Below, piece after piece: positions 38,352-52,832 of a DNA stretch of 64,000 bases. Position numbers and translations under genes: made by a program. The first letter of the stretch is position 1. The number at the start of each line of letters is the position of its first letter. Below the pieces are notes generated by a model, which saw only the letters and a program-made list of their open reading frames with translations, searched no databases and was not told the origin of the DNA. Origin of the DNA: Ichthyophonus hoferi (lineage: Eukaryota > Opisthokonta > Ichthyosporea > Ichthyophonida > Ichthyophonidae); assembly GCA_002751075.1 (NCBI GenBank), contig NAOQ01000262.1, forward strand, positions 1 to 64,000, written 5' to 3'.

Positions 38352-39499
38352 GTCTAGTAATATTATAGCCAAAAGAGTGTTTTTAGTACTGCCGCTGGTT
38401 TAAGGTTATACACCTTTTTTGTGTTTTGTGTCTTTTTAGTTTCGTTGTTGGCAGTGAAGTTAATCTCTCAAAGGTTACAGGTTTTATATATTCTAATTTT
38501 GAAATTCGATGCTTTCATGCATAAATTAATATTTCATAGTTATGTAAGGTTTACAGTATTTCGTAAGTGTCAATTCTAACTTATATAACAAACGAGGTTA
38601 TATACTAAAGAATGGTGTCATGCAAGCCTGTGTCGATGGCTCGGACATTTCTGCAAGAAAAAGAAAAAAAAATCGACTGTATCACTTCTAACATCAAACA
38701 ACGATAAACTTTTTATAGTTATTATAAATAGCACTTGTCAAAAGATGAAAGCTGTGGGTGGCTAAGGATACCAGTTGGGGGCTTCATCCCAAATTAGGAA
38801 TATTTTATGCATTTTAGGTTGTTTTCACGCTATAGCGTGATCTTGCCGCTTTTGGCATGGAGTCCCTGGTATCTCCATGGAAAACATCTGACGTCATGGT
38901 TATCATGTGAGGGTGGCGTGAAAAGCACAACAGCGGCTCAACAGGTGAAATTGGGGGTGGCTGAAATCTTTTATCATTGAGCATATGTTCATAATTCAAT
39001 CCATTTCTGGAGTTAAATTACGAAGAGAATCAATTGAACCTGAATGCACAACCATATGAATAAAATTTGCATGTTTAAACTTTTCATTGTGGGGCTCTTG
39101 TAAGTGTTCTAAAATACATTCTTTCCATGGTAACGTAACAAGGACTCCATATGTTGGTCAAACCAGACAGTAGAAATTAGATTCATATCTAACAATAGAT
39201 ATCTCTTCAATGAGCCAAATAAAACCCCCTAAATGTAATAAATATATCTTCATTCTCTATATTTTTCTGCCACATTTAAATTTATTCATGGTAACATGCG
39301 TTCAGAAACATAAGTACGATGTTAATACTGTTCCAGAATTCCTGTTAACTAAGATGATCCTTTGTCAACATTCAGTGCCTGTACCATTGGAGCATCTGCA
39401 GAGTAACTTCAGAATGAACGTACATGACATTCAGACATCCAAGTTATGTCATCTCAGAAGATAACACACTTTGCTAATATAGACTTTATGCCAATCTAA

Positions 39500-42400
39500 A
39501 TATGTCATATAGGTAAAGTAACTGATTGATCTGGGATTAAATTTCTAATATTGTTTATTACATTGTAATATTGGTACTTACAATTTAGTAAGACATTTAT
39601 GACTAATTCTTTATTGATTTATTAATTAGCTGATTAGATATAGCAATCTGCGGTAGTTGTAGTGGTTTGTTAACACGCTTCGGGATCTCCAATTGGTTGT
39701 TGTGCAATAGTTGATTTCCGCTGGGCCAGCGGTAGTAATAGCTGAATGATCTGATATGTCCTCAAGACTCAGTTGAAGTTGTAGAGGTTTTAGAGAGATC
39801 GCATATATCGACTCTCCGGGCTGTAGTAATTGTACCCTATTCTAATTCAAAAGGAATCGATGCTTTAATTTACTTAGGTGCTAATGTGGCTATTGCACAA
39901 TGAGGCCAATCAGTAAGAAGTGTTATATTACAGTGTAAATAATAACCATTATCACTAATTGTGAAAACAAGGATATTTAATCATTTGGGTATTTCTTAAT
40001 ATAGCTATAATTATTTAATATTATTGGCAATTATTAATACACTGGAAAAAGAGTGAGTGCGATCCATTGGTGTTAAAATGGCAATCCAGGGTGATCTCAA
40101 AATTTAACCAGCCAAAGATAGAGGTCCTGTGACTATAAAATAAGCTGTTTCAGACCACATTTTGGGTTTAGATAAGATAACTCATTAATTAGATATTCAG
40201 TCTAAGGCAAGTCCTGCCGACTTATTTAATAATAAAAATATGTCTTCTTGGCAGATCTGTACTCCATGTACGAAAAGGGATACGTTAAAGCGCCTCTCAA
40301 TTGACATTCCTTCTTCTAAACGAATATGGATTACAGGAACGCTTGCTTCTGTCTCTACTTGTTATTCCCAACACTGTTCAATGTCAGTAAACAGTTCTCT
40401 GACTCCTGGAAGATCGAGAAATCCAGACACTGATTATTGTCTTCGAGTGCCAATGGTGAACTAGACATTACAATAACAATGCGATGATTATATATATATT
40501 GTAATATTGTTTAATTGAATAATCAAATGCAAAATTTTATATGCGTTATGGGTGATTTTGTATCAGCCGGTGTGCCGCATATGTGTAAGAGGGTCCTTTG
40601 TTAGTTATTTCCGCTTCCATTTATAATTCTATTTACGTAAGGTCACAAAAGACTCGCTAGAATTATTTGATCTTACCTCAACACGTGAATACTCTTGTAT
40701 CCCTATTTGAACGGCTCGTTAGCTAATTGCCTTATTAATGTAAGTGCTCACTGTACAATTTACCGATAAATCAATTTAACTGGTAAGGAACGTTTTGCAT
40801 TAACTAATGTAAGACTGATCATTTCATCATCTGCTTGTTATCACGACTTCGACCAAACTATGTGTTCTTTCGGAGTTAACGGTCTTGTAACAGATAGAAA
40901 TCAGTCTATCAACATCACTATTTCATTATTAAAAATCATTGAGGACGTTGAACATAATAGGAGGTGAATAATGTAATTAACCAACTAAATTCAATTAATG
41001 CAAGCAATTTGGATATGAAAAGAATAGAAAACATTGCCATGAATTTTCAAGAGGTTAGGCTAACTTGAGATGACTTCAAGTAGTTATATATGACTCGAAA
41101 ATCCTAAGCTTGAGGTTCCTTTTGGGACTCTTTCATGTGAAGGAAAAACTATGGTTATCAATAGAATACTTTTGTGCATCATTTAAATTCCGACCACGGT
41201 ATATTATGATTTAACAAGACCAAGAGTAATATAACATCTACCAATATTATACACCAGGTTCCTAAGTATATGAGTAGTCACTTAAGGAGAACAATAAATA
41301 AGATGTACTTGACTGATGAGCATTAGAAGAACCTTTGTATTGTGTATTCTAGACTGACTGAGTATCAGACACTTTTCCAAAAAAAATAGAGAAGAGATAT
41401 ATTTTCCCCTACATTGACATTACCACTGATAATTTAACGACCAAGTTCAATGAACATTGCATAGACAATGCTTTAATGACAAATATTGCCATATATGACT
41501 AGTGTTTTTATTGTTTGAGTGTATTAAGAATAACTGTTATATAGTATCGTACCTCTCAATATATGGGACTAGAAAATCTTCACATACATATATATTTACA
41601 ATAAATTGTAGAACGTTTAGTGGTGTGATATTTTCGATATAGTTATATAATTAAGTAGCAGTTAATTCAAATTAATAGTAAGCTCGTAGAAATATTTTTG
41701 TTAAAAGCGACCTATATTTAGAAGAGGTTTTTTGACCACAAAAGCCGCATTAGGGTTCTTAGTTAAGGAATGCTAATTATTGCTTTAAAAGGTAGAATTG
41801 TTATCTGAACAAAATCTTACAGAAACGTCTATCACATAAGGTGCGAGTTTAGGGTTTTCACATATTATGAGTTTTTATCCTTATGTCAACCTAAAGTTTA
41901 CCTTCAACAGGTTAACTGAACAGCTCAACTAGGCCGTAGTATGACTGACATGTCAGACTTAACCAAAAACTATATAATTAGAAATCAGATCGGGATCTGA
42001 CCCGGATCGACAAATTGGCTGTGGTGGAACGAGTTGTAGGGTCAAAGCTTGTTAACCGGCATGAGATACATTTCTTAAATCATATTCTGTTTGTTGGATT
42101 GTAATTGTGATAACGTCTGTTAAGTCTATTCCAATTTTGAGTTATTTAGAGTCTACAGTATTAAGAAAGATAAACGCCATGTTAGTATCTACGGTACCTG
42201 CATGAATAGTGACGTGTGTATGATCTGTGAGGAGATACACTAATAGTTGTTGGTTTGGTTTGAATCCTTCTTCTGTTTAAATTTTCTATTATGTTTGGTC
42301 ATAGTCTTGTAACAGAGGCTGGTTATTTAATGTCTCTGATTGGGCGCCTACCAATATATTTGGTTTATTAATTTTGCTATTTCTGGTTGGTGAACTTCAT

Positions 42401-45400
42401 GGTTGGTGTTTTCTAATTGTGTGCATGATTAGAACCGTAGAGACCAATAGCACAGCCAATGTTCTTTTTTATTTACAAAAGTAGAATAGCCAAGAATATT
42501 CACCGAGTATATCAAAACTTAGTTGTACTATACACTATCATTCATTTCTGATTGATTCAGATTTGATATCATTGTTAATATAGCGCAGTGCTAATACCTG
42601 ATGTTTCTACTGCACAGGTTATTTATAATAAAGTTATTAAGGCAACACTTCTACCTGTTAGCTTAGCAATATGTAGAAACGTTAATGCTGTAATATATAT
42701 ACATGTAAAAATCCATCTATTTAAACAAACTACTACATGTGTTGCGCTAGTGTACCATACATATCGTTGTTCCTGTCACATTCGGCGCTCAAAAATCATA
42801 GGGACTTTGGGAACCATGGGATTACATGTGTAATCGGTAGCTATAGTGAATAGCGTGATCGCTGGCCATCGCGATTGTCGCTCAGAAACTGATCTCGACA
42901 GGTTCCTAATCAGGATTGCTCAAATCTCATATCATAATAAAGGCTTGTTATATATATACAAATTTGTATCTTTATTGATATAAGTTATGATTTTAGCTAG
43001 TCAAGGTAAAATCCCAGCAACAAAAACAAATATTCTCAAAAAGAAGGTCATCAAAGCTGCAGCTTTCATAAAACGATTTGCAAACAATGTGGATATGGTA
43101 AGGATAGAATTTTCCTCTGACTCAGAGGATTTTCTTAGACAAGACTTAGGCTATGCGTTTTCTACCATTGAGGAGCCGGTGGCTTTACTAAGAGACACCA
43201 GCCTTGACTCTACATCCTCCAGATCGCTTATGTCAACAGACTCGTTTACGAAGTCTATTCATCTAGCAACTTCATCTGACACTACATCCAATAACTGTGG
43301 TTAATGTGAGCTACCGCGTGACTTCTCTTTCTGCACCTTCTAACAATGGCATATCAATGTTGCAACGGCCTGAAAAAAAGCCAAAAAAAGTTTCTCTACA
43401 ATACAACAATCCCTGTTTGCTCTATTGTGTAGTTATAATTATTCATATAGTCAATCAAATATAGAAACCTTCTCGACTAGTTAGTTATACAGCAGTTAAA
43501 TGCATTTACATATTTCTAATAGAACTCAATGAGTTCACAAGTAACCATATATTGGCCTAATCCTATCATAAGATCTACATACTTTAATCCTGAGATTATC
43601 TCTTGGGAGTTATCTAAGCTTTTAACTACCATTTAGTTATGACTTTTCATTTGAAAAAAAGAACCAACGATTTAGGTGAGTTTAGTTTTTAAACAATGGG
43701 TAGTATGCTTTTATTCAGCAAAGGTCATTTATGGATGTATTGTCAGTTGGGGTTGGTATTGAAGAATAAGCAAGAATAGAATAGTACTAAACAAAAATAA
43801 ATATACTTGTGACCTTCTCCAATAGAAGAGTGTAAGGATAAATAATAAAAGAATCATTGGATCCATATCTAACCATCTTACCAAAATAATACTTGAGATC
43901 ATATATGATCCAGTTGCCAATGGTAACATCCTAGGATTCTGGGTTAATATTTGTTTATTCACAGAGTTTTATGTTCCATATATTGAAATTGAAAGGTTTT
44001 ATACCATCTTTTTAAAACATTTTAGTTTTGTGCTTGCTTATTGGAAATTATATAGGGTTAGGACTAATATTTTTTGGGATTTTTTATATACTTAGTAAAC
44101 CATGATTAGTCAACAAAATTTTGCATGCTTGTTTTTGAAATTATGACTAGTATTTCTTCCATAGAAACAATTAATCAATTGATAACCTTGGTGTCACTTA
44201 CAATATTATAATTTAGATTATGCTCAAAATACATTTGGAGATGGATAAAGCTTTCATATACTTTGAATGATTGCATGTTAAAAACAACAGAAAAGATAAT
44301 GCAGAGTCTGGTGTTGACTAACATGTAAAATTTAGTTTAAGGGAAAAATCAATTGACTACTTGCCTGCACCTGTTCAGATTTCGTTTATGAAAACTTCTG
44401 TCTATTGTTATTCATAGTACACTCTATTTGGCTACCGTTAATAACATATAATTCAAATTAAAAAGCTGGCACAGACTCAGTTTAAGGAAATTTTGTCATA
44501 TAGGTATGAATTTTAGGTAAAAAACAAGCTTACCAATAACACGGTTTTTAAGTTAACACTTACTCAAAAGAAATGCTATATATTAGCATAATTAAGTAAT
44601 GAACCTGCCAATTAATGTTGCCTTCTTTGCTGGCCTGAGTAGAGACTCCTTTTCAGATTAAAGGGACATGCACTGATTCTCTTCTTCAATGTTGTTTTCT
44701 CGTTTTTTATCATTAGACTCTGGGCCGGTGGCAATGTCTGATTCCTCATAGAGTTGGCTTGTGGTGTGTTCGTCACTAGAATCTTGTAAGAACTAAATGT
44801 GGAGTTTTTTCTTTTCCTTTGTTCCTATGGATCCTAGTTTGGTGGAAGTGCTACACAAGACTTATGCTTATATCTGGTGGCCGATTTATAAGGAGTTTCT
44901 CTTTTTTGAAGTGTTATACCTATTAAAAACTGTATTGAGTCTTATGCTTAACTTTATTTACTACCACTTGCAATCAAGATCCAGATTAAGTCAGTGTATG
45001 TTGATTATATATTTGTTGGATCAGGTCAAGACCACTTGACCACGTGATAACCATTTGAGTTTATGATATTACCCAACGGGAATTCGACATGACTATTTTG
45101 GAACATGCCTTATAAGAAAGTCCTCCAATGATTTCAAATGATCATTCAGGAACTTACATAGCGTATGTGTGCAATAAAAATTATGTGTACAATTCAAATC
45201 CAATGACCAATACTATTTTAAAAAACATGATAAATGTTTACTTTAGAGTGCACTAAACACCAAGTCCTAATTAAACACAATTAATGACTGATGTCATTAA
45301 ATTGATTATCCTTAATTAATGTCCAAGTCTTAATTATCGAATGAAGTCTTACTCTAAACGCTTTTTAACATATAGACGTTTAAGTGTAAATAACAATAAG

Positions 45401-46500
45401 TATTTTGTAGAAGAAATTATAAAGGTTTTGGCTAAACACTTGTAGGGACTGAAATGCTTCAACAATTGATGATAGCTCCTAATTAAGATGTTGCTTAAAA
45501 TCAAAAAAATCCGATTGCTACATCCTGTAAACTCACTGGTAATTTCAACACTATTCAAATGCACTTAAATTTACTTCAACATTGGAACTTAACTTCTGGT
45601 CCTAATGAATCCTAATTAAAAACGACAGTATCTCAGTTACATCGATAAACGTGTTTTAATGTCTTACAGCATGTAGAGGGCTCGTAAAGGTAAAATAATA
45701 AAAACCTAAATATAAATACTTGTCACAGATATAGTTGCATTTCCTGTTTATGCCAGTCACCTACTTTAGTTACCTTAATTATTCTGCTGACCCATTTCAA
45801 CACCTACAAATGCGTTTTTTTGACAGTTTTTAATGAAATCAAATATCATTTTGAATTATTGATGCTTTATCTAATGGCTACCAGAGGTACACTAGTTTTT
45901 TTGGGGCTCTGTCAATTAAAGTCAACTCAAACTTAAAAATATACATTTCCTAGTTTATATTATTTATTAAGAACATTAGTCTTTAATTCCTGTTGAAATT
46001 GAAGTTTTCACTGCACTTCCATATATAACTTTTGTTGAAACCAACATTTTTACAGTACATTTAGAGTATATCTTACTTATTATTATGATATTCATTTACT
46101 TAATACATTGAAAAATATTTTTTTCTAGCAAGTGTGATAGGAATTATTGGTGTTGATTGGATTCTCTCACTGGTTAATGACATAAACCTAAAGGGTTGCT
46201 AATCCAATTGGTTTTACAGAATTATTTTTCATGCTAGGAATCAAAAGGCAATCAGATCCTTCATAAACAACAATTCATAAGGTTATTAATTAATTTTGGA
46301 TTCAAAAGAAGTACGCTTTTGGGTGTCAAGAAACAATTGAATTATTCACAATGTCTTATTAGGTGTTTTGACTTTATACATACCAAGTTGAGTCAGAACA
46401 GCTTTTAGCGAAAGAAACTATATATAGAAACGTTTAAACAATAATAAAGGTACAACTGTCCAGCCATGTTAACAAGAGTCTTTTATTAATATTTATAAAA
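39500..46500 (+). mobile_element. Probable decayed Ty3/gypsy-type LTR retroelement remains
   Basis: At 44797-45039 the plus strand encodes a peptide with LHKTYAYIWWPIYKEF, which resembles the region after the zinc-binding motif of gypsy integrases (HxxYYWPxMxxDV-type). The whole interval is AT-rich with remnants of long frames. The element is heavily broken with many disruptions, and no intact LTR pair was recognised, so the bounds are rough. Its age appears old. Assignment rests on one motif and is tentative. Confidence 0.35.
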
Positions 46501-48250
46501 AAGTAATATTCCGGAAATTTTATGTATTTTATTATATCATGTATATCTCAAGAGGTAGAAATCTTAAATCCAGATATTTATCTGGAAAGCCAACTTGTAG
46601 AATATGAAACTAGTTTATCTTCCAGCATAGATCTAGTTACTGTCTATTCTCATTCGGATTTAAATCATACTTACCACATCTATAGAACACTTTTTGATAA
46701 GAAATTGAATGCTTCTCTTACTCTCAACCAAAAGCGTGAGTCTCAGGAAGAGTTTAATAGAGTGTTAACTTATCCTTTACTGGATTCTAGTTACCAATAA
46801 CATACACAATCAAACACAAATAGAACCTAGGAACATTACGATTAGTTTGATTTCCAATAGTTCCTAAAAAGGGATAGTGTCATAGCATGCACAATGATAC
46901 CACTATATTGTCAAATTTTAGTTTTTTATGCATTACAATAGTTGCAACTAGTTGACTTCAATCTGTGAATTTGATATTATTTTGTACACTGGGCTTGGAT
47001 AGTTTAGGTTGCTCTTACTGCTAATATTCCTGATGACCACCGTACACAACAACTGTATGGTTTGCAGTCCCTTCATTGGCATACAGGCCCTAATATTTTA
47101 CAGTAAAGGTTTTTTAAATTTTTATCTTATATACTGCTGTTAAACTGTACCAACAGGAGGCTCTTGAAGTTTTATTGTATCATCTATTTCTTTTGTCAAG
47201 TGGCTGGTACAGGAATAAGAGTACGTACGGTTTTCTGGATGATAGTGAGGATTAAGAAAACATTTTATTATATATATTTTTTTTATGAATGGAGACCTGG
47301 CACAAATTTTTTGAGCGAGGTAATGACATCCAGCATTTGATGATTGATAGGGTGATATTCAGCATTTGAATTAATGAAAATAAACTATGATGCGCGATCT
47401 TACGATATCATGCTACGTCATAAATGGAATTAGGCGGGAAATATCTAATATTGGTTGCACAAACAAGAGGGTTTGCCTCCACCATCTTTGGAGTAGCCTG
47501 AAAGGGGCCTCTATTGGTTGAGATTGGCTTGAAGTTAACAATATTGGTTTGCAGGTGCGTGTTTGTGAGCATACATAACTAGCTCACAGAAAAGTGCAGC
47601 CACGTAAGTGGAGGCTCATACAAGTGTACATTTGCAGCGGTTTTGAAAATATATCTGAATATCGCAAGTCAGAAAGCATAGTCAGTTCTGTCTATATTTG
47701 AAATGAACAATACAAATATTTTCTTAGTTGGCCTAAGCAATATAAAAACGCTATTACATACATTCCCTTTTTTAACGAGTGTGTACAGACAAGGCCTGTA
47801 ATGGTTTTAGAAGAATACCATCTAACACCCTTGATTATAAACAGCAAGCATGCTTACTTTCCCCTATCACAATAAAAGTGTCTTTGATTACTTCATATTT
47901 AGGCATTGTTCTTACCATACAGTAAAAGTGAATACAATTTTAGTGTAAGGATATAACGGTGGATACAGCAAGATATATATCTTCCTTAAAATTGGCCATT
48001 TTCCCTATTTTCCGTTTGTTAGAGCTTGCTATTTCACGATGTTAAAGAGAAAATAGGCATTTGCATTGTTGAGGCATCACCTTGGACCATAGACCAAGCC
48101 ACCAAAGCCAATACAGGGCTATAGATATATAAGTATCTATGTATAGACGTCTTCATATATGAATCGATGTGTCAATATATAAGTTGTAGTTGAGAGGATC
48201 CTGTATACCAACCTTTCAAACACATGGTTATTGGAATCTGAAATGTGATG

Positions 48251-48269
48251 TGGCGCGCCAGGTATATAA
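48251..48269 (+). promoter_or_regulatory. E2F/MBF-like palindrome plus TATA-like box upstream of shugoshin
   Basis: The perfect palindrome TGGCGCGCCA lies at 48251-48260, followed at 48262-48269 by a TATA-like gtatataa. Both sit within 25 bases of the shugoshin ATG. GGCGCGCC-type cores resemble E2F/DP and fungal MBF/SBF targets, which drive G1/S genes. Function is inferred from position and sequence only. Confidence 0.45.
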
Positions 48270-48275
48270 AGTAAA

Positions 48276-51200
48276 ATGCTCGCCGACAAGACTGATTTAA
48301 TTGACACCAGAATAGTGCAGGAGCAGCTTCATGTGCGTACGTCTCCTAAATAACACTGTTATGCTTATGGCTTGTATATATAGGTTTGAGATGTATATGG
48401 ATGCATATGGATGCAGATGTGACTTTATGTAGAAATGTGCATGTGCACTTGGATATAGATACGTAATTCCATCCTGGTCAATTTTTATACATTAATGACT
48501 GTTAGTTTCATAAAAGATGCAAATGTTTGCACCCAATAACCCAATACACGGTTTAATTCCCTTGGTTCTAGCCTTTTCTACTCATCTCTTATTCTCCGAT
48601 AACCACCTCTAACTCCTGTCCTCCCCATGATTTTATTATCCTTTTTATCAGCAGTAGCAGCATCTATATATATATCTTGTATGCCCACCTGCTCTAACTC
48701 TTCTGGTTAAAGATGGGCTTATATTTTTATGTTTATAGGTGAAGACGTTTTTTGGGCAATAACAAGTTTATGTGTCTTTATATTGAATATTGTTTCTATT
48801 CTCTTGGAATGCTTACCGGGTCTTGTGTCTTGTTAGTCAATCAAGCTCTATTTGATAGTTTTTGCTGTGGGGAACAAGATAAACTTGGTTGCTTGACGGA
48901 TTGATTTGAGAGAAGAGATAGGGGTTTGATATTTCCCATGGCTGATGTTTCATATTTAGGGCTGAGCCAATACAAAGCTGAAAACCGAGCCGTGATTCTC
49001 AAAAATGGTAAATCATTTCCCCCTTTCTTGGCAACTAGGCCATTGCTATTTATCTTCTTCTTTTCTTCCCTCACTGTCTGGTTATAGGTGTACAGCAGCT
49101 CCAAACGGACAAAAGATAATAGACCTTCAATTATTATCTTAAAATAATTACTTAATAGACACCTTTTTGGTACAGGACTGATAGTACACATAAGCTACCT
49201 CCACTCCACACTCCCATCATGACCTCTACAAACAATCACCCTCAATTGACAAGTAGCAACCATCTTAAGTAATAGCATGTAATTACCATAGAAGGGTTGA
49301 GTTTGGCCTGTCCTATAACTATTGGTCAGTAGGAAAGCTTTTCTTCAGATGGTTATGATAGTAGCTGGGTCAGAAATCTAAGTTCCTATAACAGTATGAA
49401 GTGCATTTACCTGTAATGATTTACATATATGTTTGGATATACTTTTCCAGACCTGTGGAAAAAGTATTGGCTTAGAGCTTAGTGGGTCCTTACTAGAGTA
49501 CGTTATTCAAAATATAGAGTGCAGGTAAATGGTACCCGTGACGCCTTTAAAATTAAACGAATTCTAAAGGAAAAATAAGAGTAAAAGTTTTAAAGTAGTC
49601 AAAATTTTCAAATGAAACAAGACTGACATTAGGACTCGGATTGTGACGAAGTAAAATGCATTGTAATGCCACCTAATGAAGTCAGAGTTGTGGTATATAT
49701 AAAATGTGTATTTCATCGCAGCAGAGCTAAGGCTGGCACTCCGCCAAGCAGAGGAATGGGGAAGTAACCTGCAGGCACAACAGTTAGAATTGGAAATGCA
49801 GCTAAGCTCCAGGAATGCTCGTTTACATACTATAGAGGTAATGGGCCTCCCTTCACCCATTATATCTGTCTTTTATCTAACTTGCATGTCCCCATTTCCT
49901 CCTATAACTCACACTGTGGCCTCAAAGTGTGACCTGGGCAAAGTAATTATTATTATGTTTGAGTAAATTTGTAATAGCTACTAATAAGGAAATAAGGAAG
50001 TGATAATATGGTGATATATGTTAATAAGAAGATTGCAATAATTTCATGTTACTCTAGATGATAGGTGCTTTCAAGGAAAGGGTCAACACCTATATCTATG
50101 TGTCTAGATATGACAATTGTATGAGAGCTGTGTTTTAGTTTTTCTGTCATTTAGAGGCCATGCAACATTACGTATATCCTAACTCCGGTGATAGAAAAGG
50201 GAACACCAACTGGAACAACACCTACGGGCTGCATTAAAGCTTCTCCATCATGCATCTGGTATGGCGATATGTGTACACCAATTAAATTTGTTTGTGTCTA
50301 ATCCATATATAAGCGTAACTCCATCTTATAGCATTAATTTAAAGGTATACAACCACAATTCTCTCTCCTCCCACCTTCATAAGCTTGAGGTATTCATATA
50401 TGTTTGTTAAATAAGCATTTAAGTAATCTTTGCTCATTGTTTTAATAGATAGTGACTATAGATTAACAAAACTGATAGTTACATACACTCGCAGATGATA
50501 AAAATGCAGAGTCTGTCAAATCAGTATCCTCTGGGCGTTCACCCAGGGGCCCCCATATTGATTTGGCATCCATATACACGCCAGGCACACATGTGAATCT
50601 TAATACTCCATCCGAAGGATGCAACTCTGAAGATTTAACTACAATCCATCCTCTAGCAATACCTAGTCTAACTAGCAGGTCCCAAAAGACATCCTCTACA
50701 ATGATTCCCCCACCTCGGGTAGGTTCTTGTGATTTGGCTGCAATGGTAAGAATTTGATTGTGCATAATCTGCTGTGTACTTAAATGTTGCTATCGTGCTC
50801 ACGTTTAACAAGGTATGTTGTGAGTCAGGGTATTTTGATGGAATCTCATTACTTCATTGCAGCTCCTTGGTCTGCATTCCTCTCTTAAACGCCCAGTCCA
50901 GCTTAGCCCCAGACTAGCCTCCCACTTGATTGAGGAGGAGAGTTACATGCCATCAGTATCCCACCCACCCTCTAATGATCGGATCAGTGTCACCAGTGGA
51001 GGGAGCTCTATTAAACCCCATTTGGCCCGTAATGCAGGGAAGAAGCCTACCTTGAGGGCTGTCCAGTCATCAGGCAGATCTATATCATCCAGACCTAAAA
51101 GGGCTAGTGCACTGAAGTGCCAGTCTTTAGCTGAGCCTTCTCTCCATAGGTGTCTCATATCTTATTTCAAATTTTTGTTGCTCTGATATCTTATCTTCTT

Positions 51201-52832
51201 CATCTCATATTTCCCATCCTATAAAACTTTACTTTACTTCCTCTATTTTTGCTATAGGTTATATGTAGTCATTTATTTGTGTTTAGAATAGATAATTATA
51301 ACTCTAGAAACAGTAAATAATTTTAATTAACTGATCTCGTGATTTTTTTTCTGCAGAAAACTGCGCCAAGGAGACCCGGTAAGCCCACTATGATTGTTGT
51401 TTTGTTCTCAATCCTTGTGAGAGCAACTACTTCAACCCAATAATATGAAAGGATTTTATGATTTTAATTGGATGGCTTGTGAATGTGCACATAATACACC
51501 TACCTTTGAATACTTCATGTAAATTATTGTTGTGTAGTTATATGATATGTTGTGATGTCTGCAATTACAGGTGGTTGGAGGTATATATTATGAGGTAAAC
51601 ACCTGGATCTGCTAGTTTTTTTCAATGTGTTTTCCATGCTATTAATTCTATACTTACCAAATGTTCTGTGCATTTTACAAGAAGTTATTAATCCCTTACA
51701 CAATGTGGTATATATATATATTAAATTGACTGTATTGAGTCAATTGTTAGTTATCTTTGGTAGTTAATTAGTCAGGTATATTTGTAATCATTATTGAACA
51801 TTAACACTTTCTTTCCCCTGTGTGTTTTATTCCTTGCTTGGTGTATCGTATGATTACTGCACGGTTCTTTCCCCTACTCTCAAAAGTTCACATTTGGTGA
51901 ATCTAGGCCAGGTTTGTAACACTGTTTACTCCTCCTTTCTTGCTCTGAATGTCATTCAAGTTAAATTTTCATTATTCTCATCTTAACTATATTATATGGC
52001 ACCTTTGCCCTAGTTTGGAACAAATCTATATCAAGCTCGAAGACACACTACATTGTCACATTGTATTATCCTCAAATCCTGTACGTCAACAATCATTAGC
52101 CATGACATGTCTGAAGAATACTCCTTACAGTATTTGATGGGGGAGAACGGTGAATATCGCTCATTGTATACTTGATTAAATAGAAGGTAGCTGAAGTATC
52201 TGGGGTATAATAAATGGTAATGAGCTTGAGGGTGTAGTCAGGGGCACCGTATCAATATGGCTACAGTGATATAGTAGATTTTCACTGCTGATATAGTGTA
52301 TAGTGACTGTTAAGAAATTGAAACTATCAGGTCACAGTTTGAAAATATCTTGTTATCTCTAACCTAATCCTCCTTGGAACTAAAACAGGACCTCAATGCA
52401 AGCATCCATCCACGACAGTGGTAGGTTATACTACAGAGGGAATTTGTTTAATTTATATCCTCTATAGTATATCCTCAGCTATTGTTTCATAACCTTGGGG
52501 TATAATTATTCATAATATTTCCTAAGTAATTAAATATTTTTTCTGTATTTGGTAGATGATATTTCTTTATTGTATGCATCGTTTATCAATGTATGACTTC
52601 AATTGCTGCAGTGCATCTATCTTTTGATATAATAGCTTTTAGGCATTTAAAGCATTTCAAATATTATTATAATATTTGAAAGGACAAAGCACCATCACAC
52701 GACATAGGGTCTACGAAAAATAGTATCATTTATGTTGCAATCCTCTTATTACCTATACAGTTGAAGGGCTTAAATAAGAAGCAACAAGATCCTTTGGCAG
52801 ATGTCACCAACCATATTGGCAACATGCACTAG
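48276..52832 (+). CDS. SGO: Shugoshin (centromeric cohesin protector)
   Basis: Eleven exons, all in phase: 48276-48336, 48960-49007, 49722-49837, 50195-50258, 50495-50745, 50863-51149, 51357-51378, 51571-51594, 51887-51911, 52389-52420 and 52761-52832. This gives about 333 residues. Residues about 15-95 form a heptad-rich coiled coil (AENRAVILKNAELRLALRQ; LELEMQLSSRNARLH), as in the PP2A-binding N-terminus of shugoshins. A long Ser/Pro-rich middle follows. Near 265-285 there is a basic C-box: RPKRAS, then LAEPSLHRKLRQGDP, matching the SGO motif seen in vertebrate SGO1 (YKEPTLxxKLRRGDP). The C-box binds phosphorylated histone H2A at centromeres. Shugoshin shields cohesin through PP2A in mitosis and meiosis. 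The C-terminus PLADVTNHIG is unassigned. Four consecutive exons of 22-32 nt cover and follow the C-box. Confidence 0.85.

Larger units (their letters stand above)
38352..48275. other. About 10-kb AT-rich gene desert
   Basis: No conserved cellular gene could be rebuilt. Short open frames at 40240-40464, 42987-43304 (105 residues, Ser/Thr-rich C-terminus) and 46522-46800 (92 residues) lack recognisable domains. Part of the region resembles an old LTR retroelement, listed separately. Base composition is clearly more AT-rich than the gene-bearing parts on either side. The last few hundred bases include the shugoshin promoter. Confidence 0.6.

Noticed and set aside
42987-43304. 105-residue Ser/Thr-rich open frame as a real gene
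   Set aside because: No recognised domain, and it sits in the AT-rich desert near retroelement remains; coding status is unproven.
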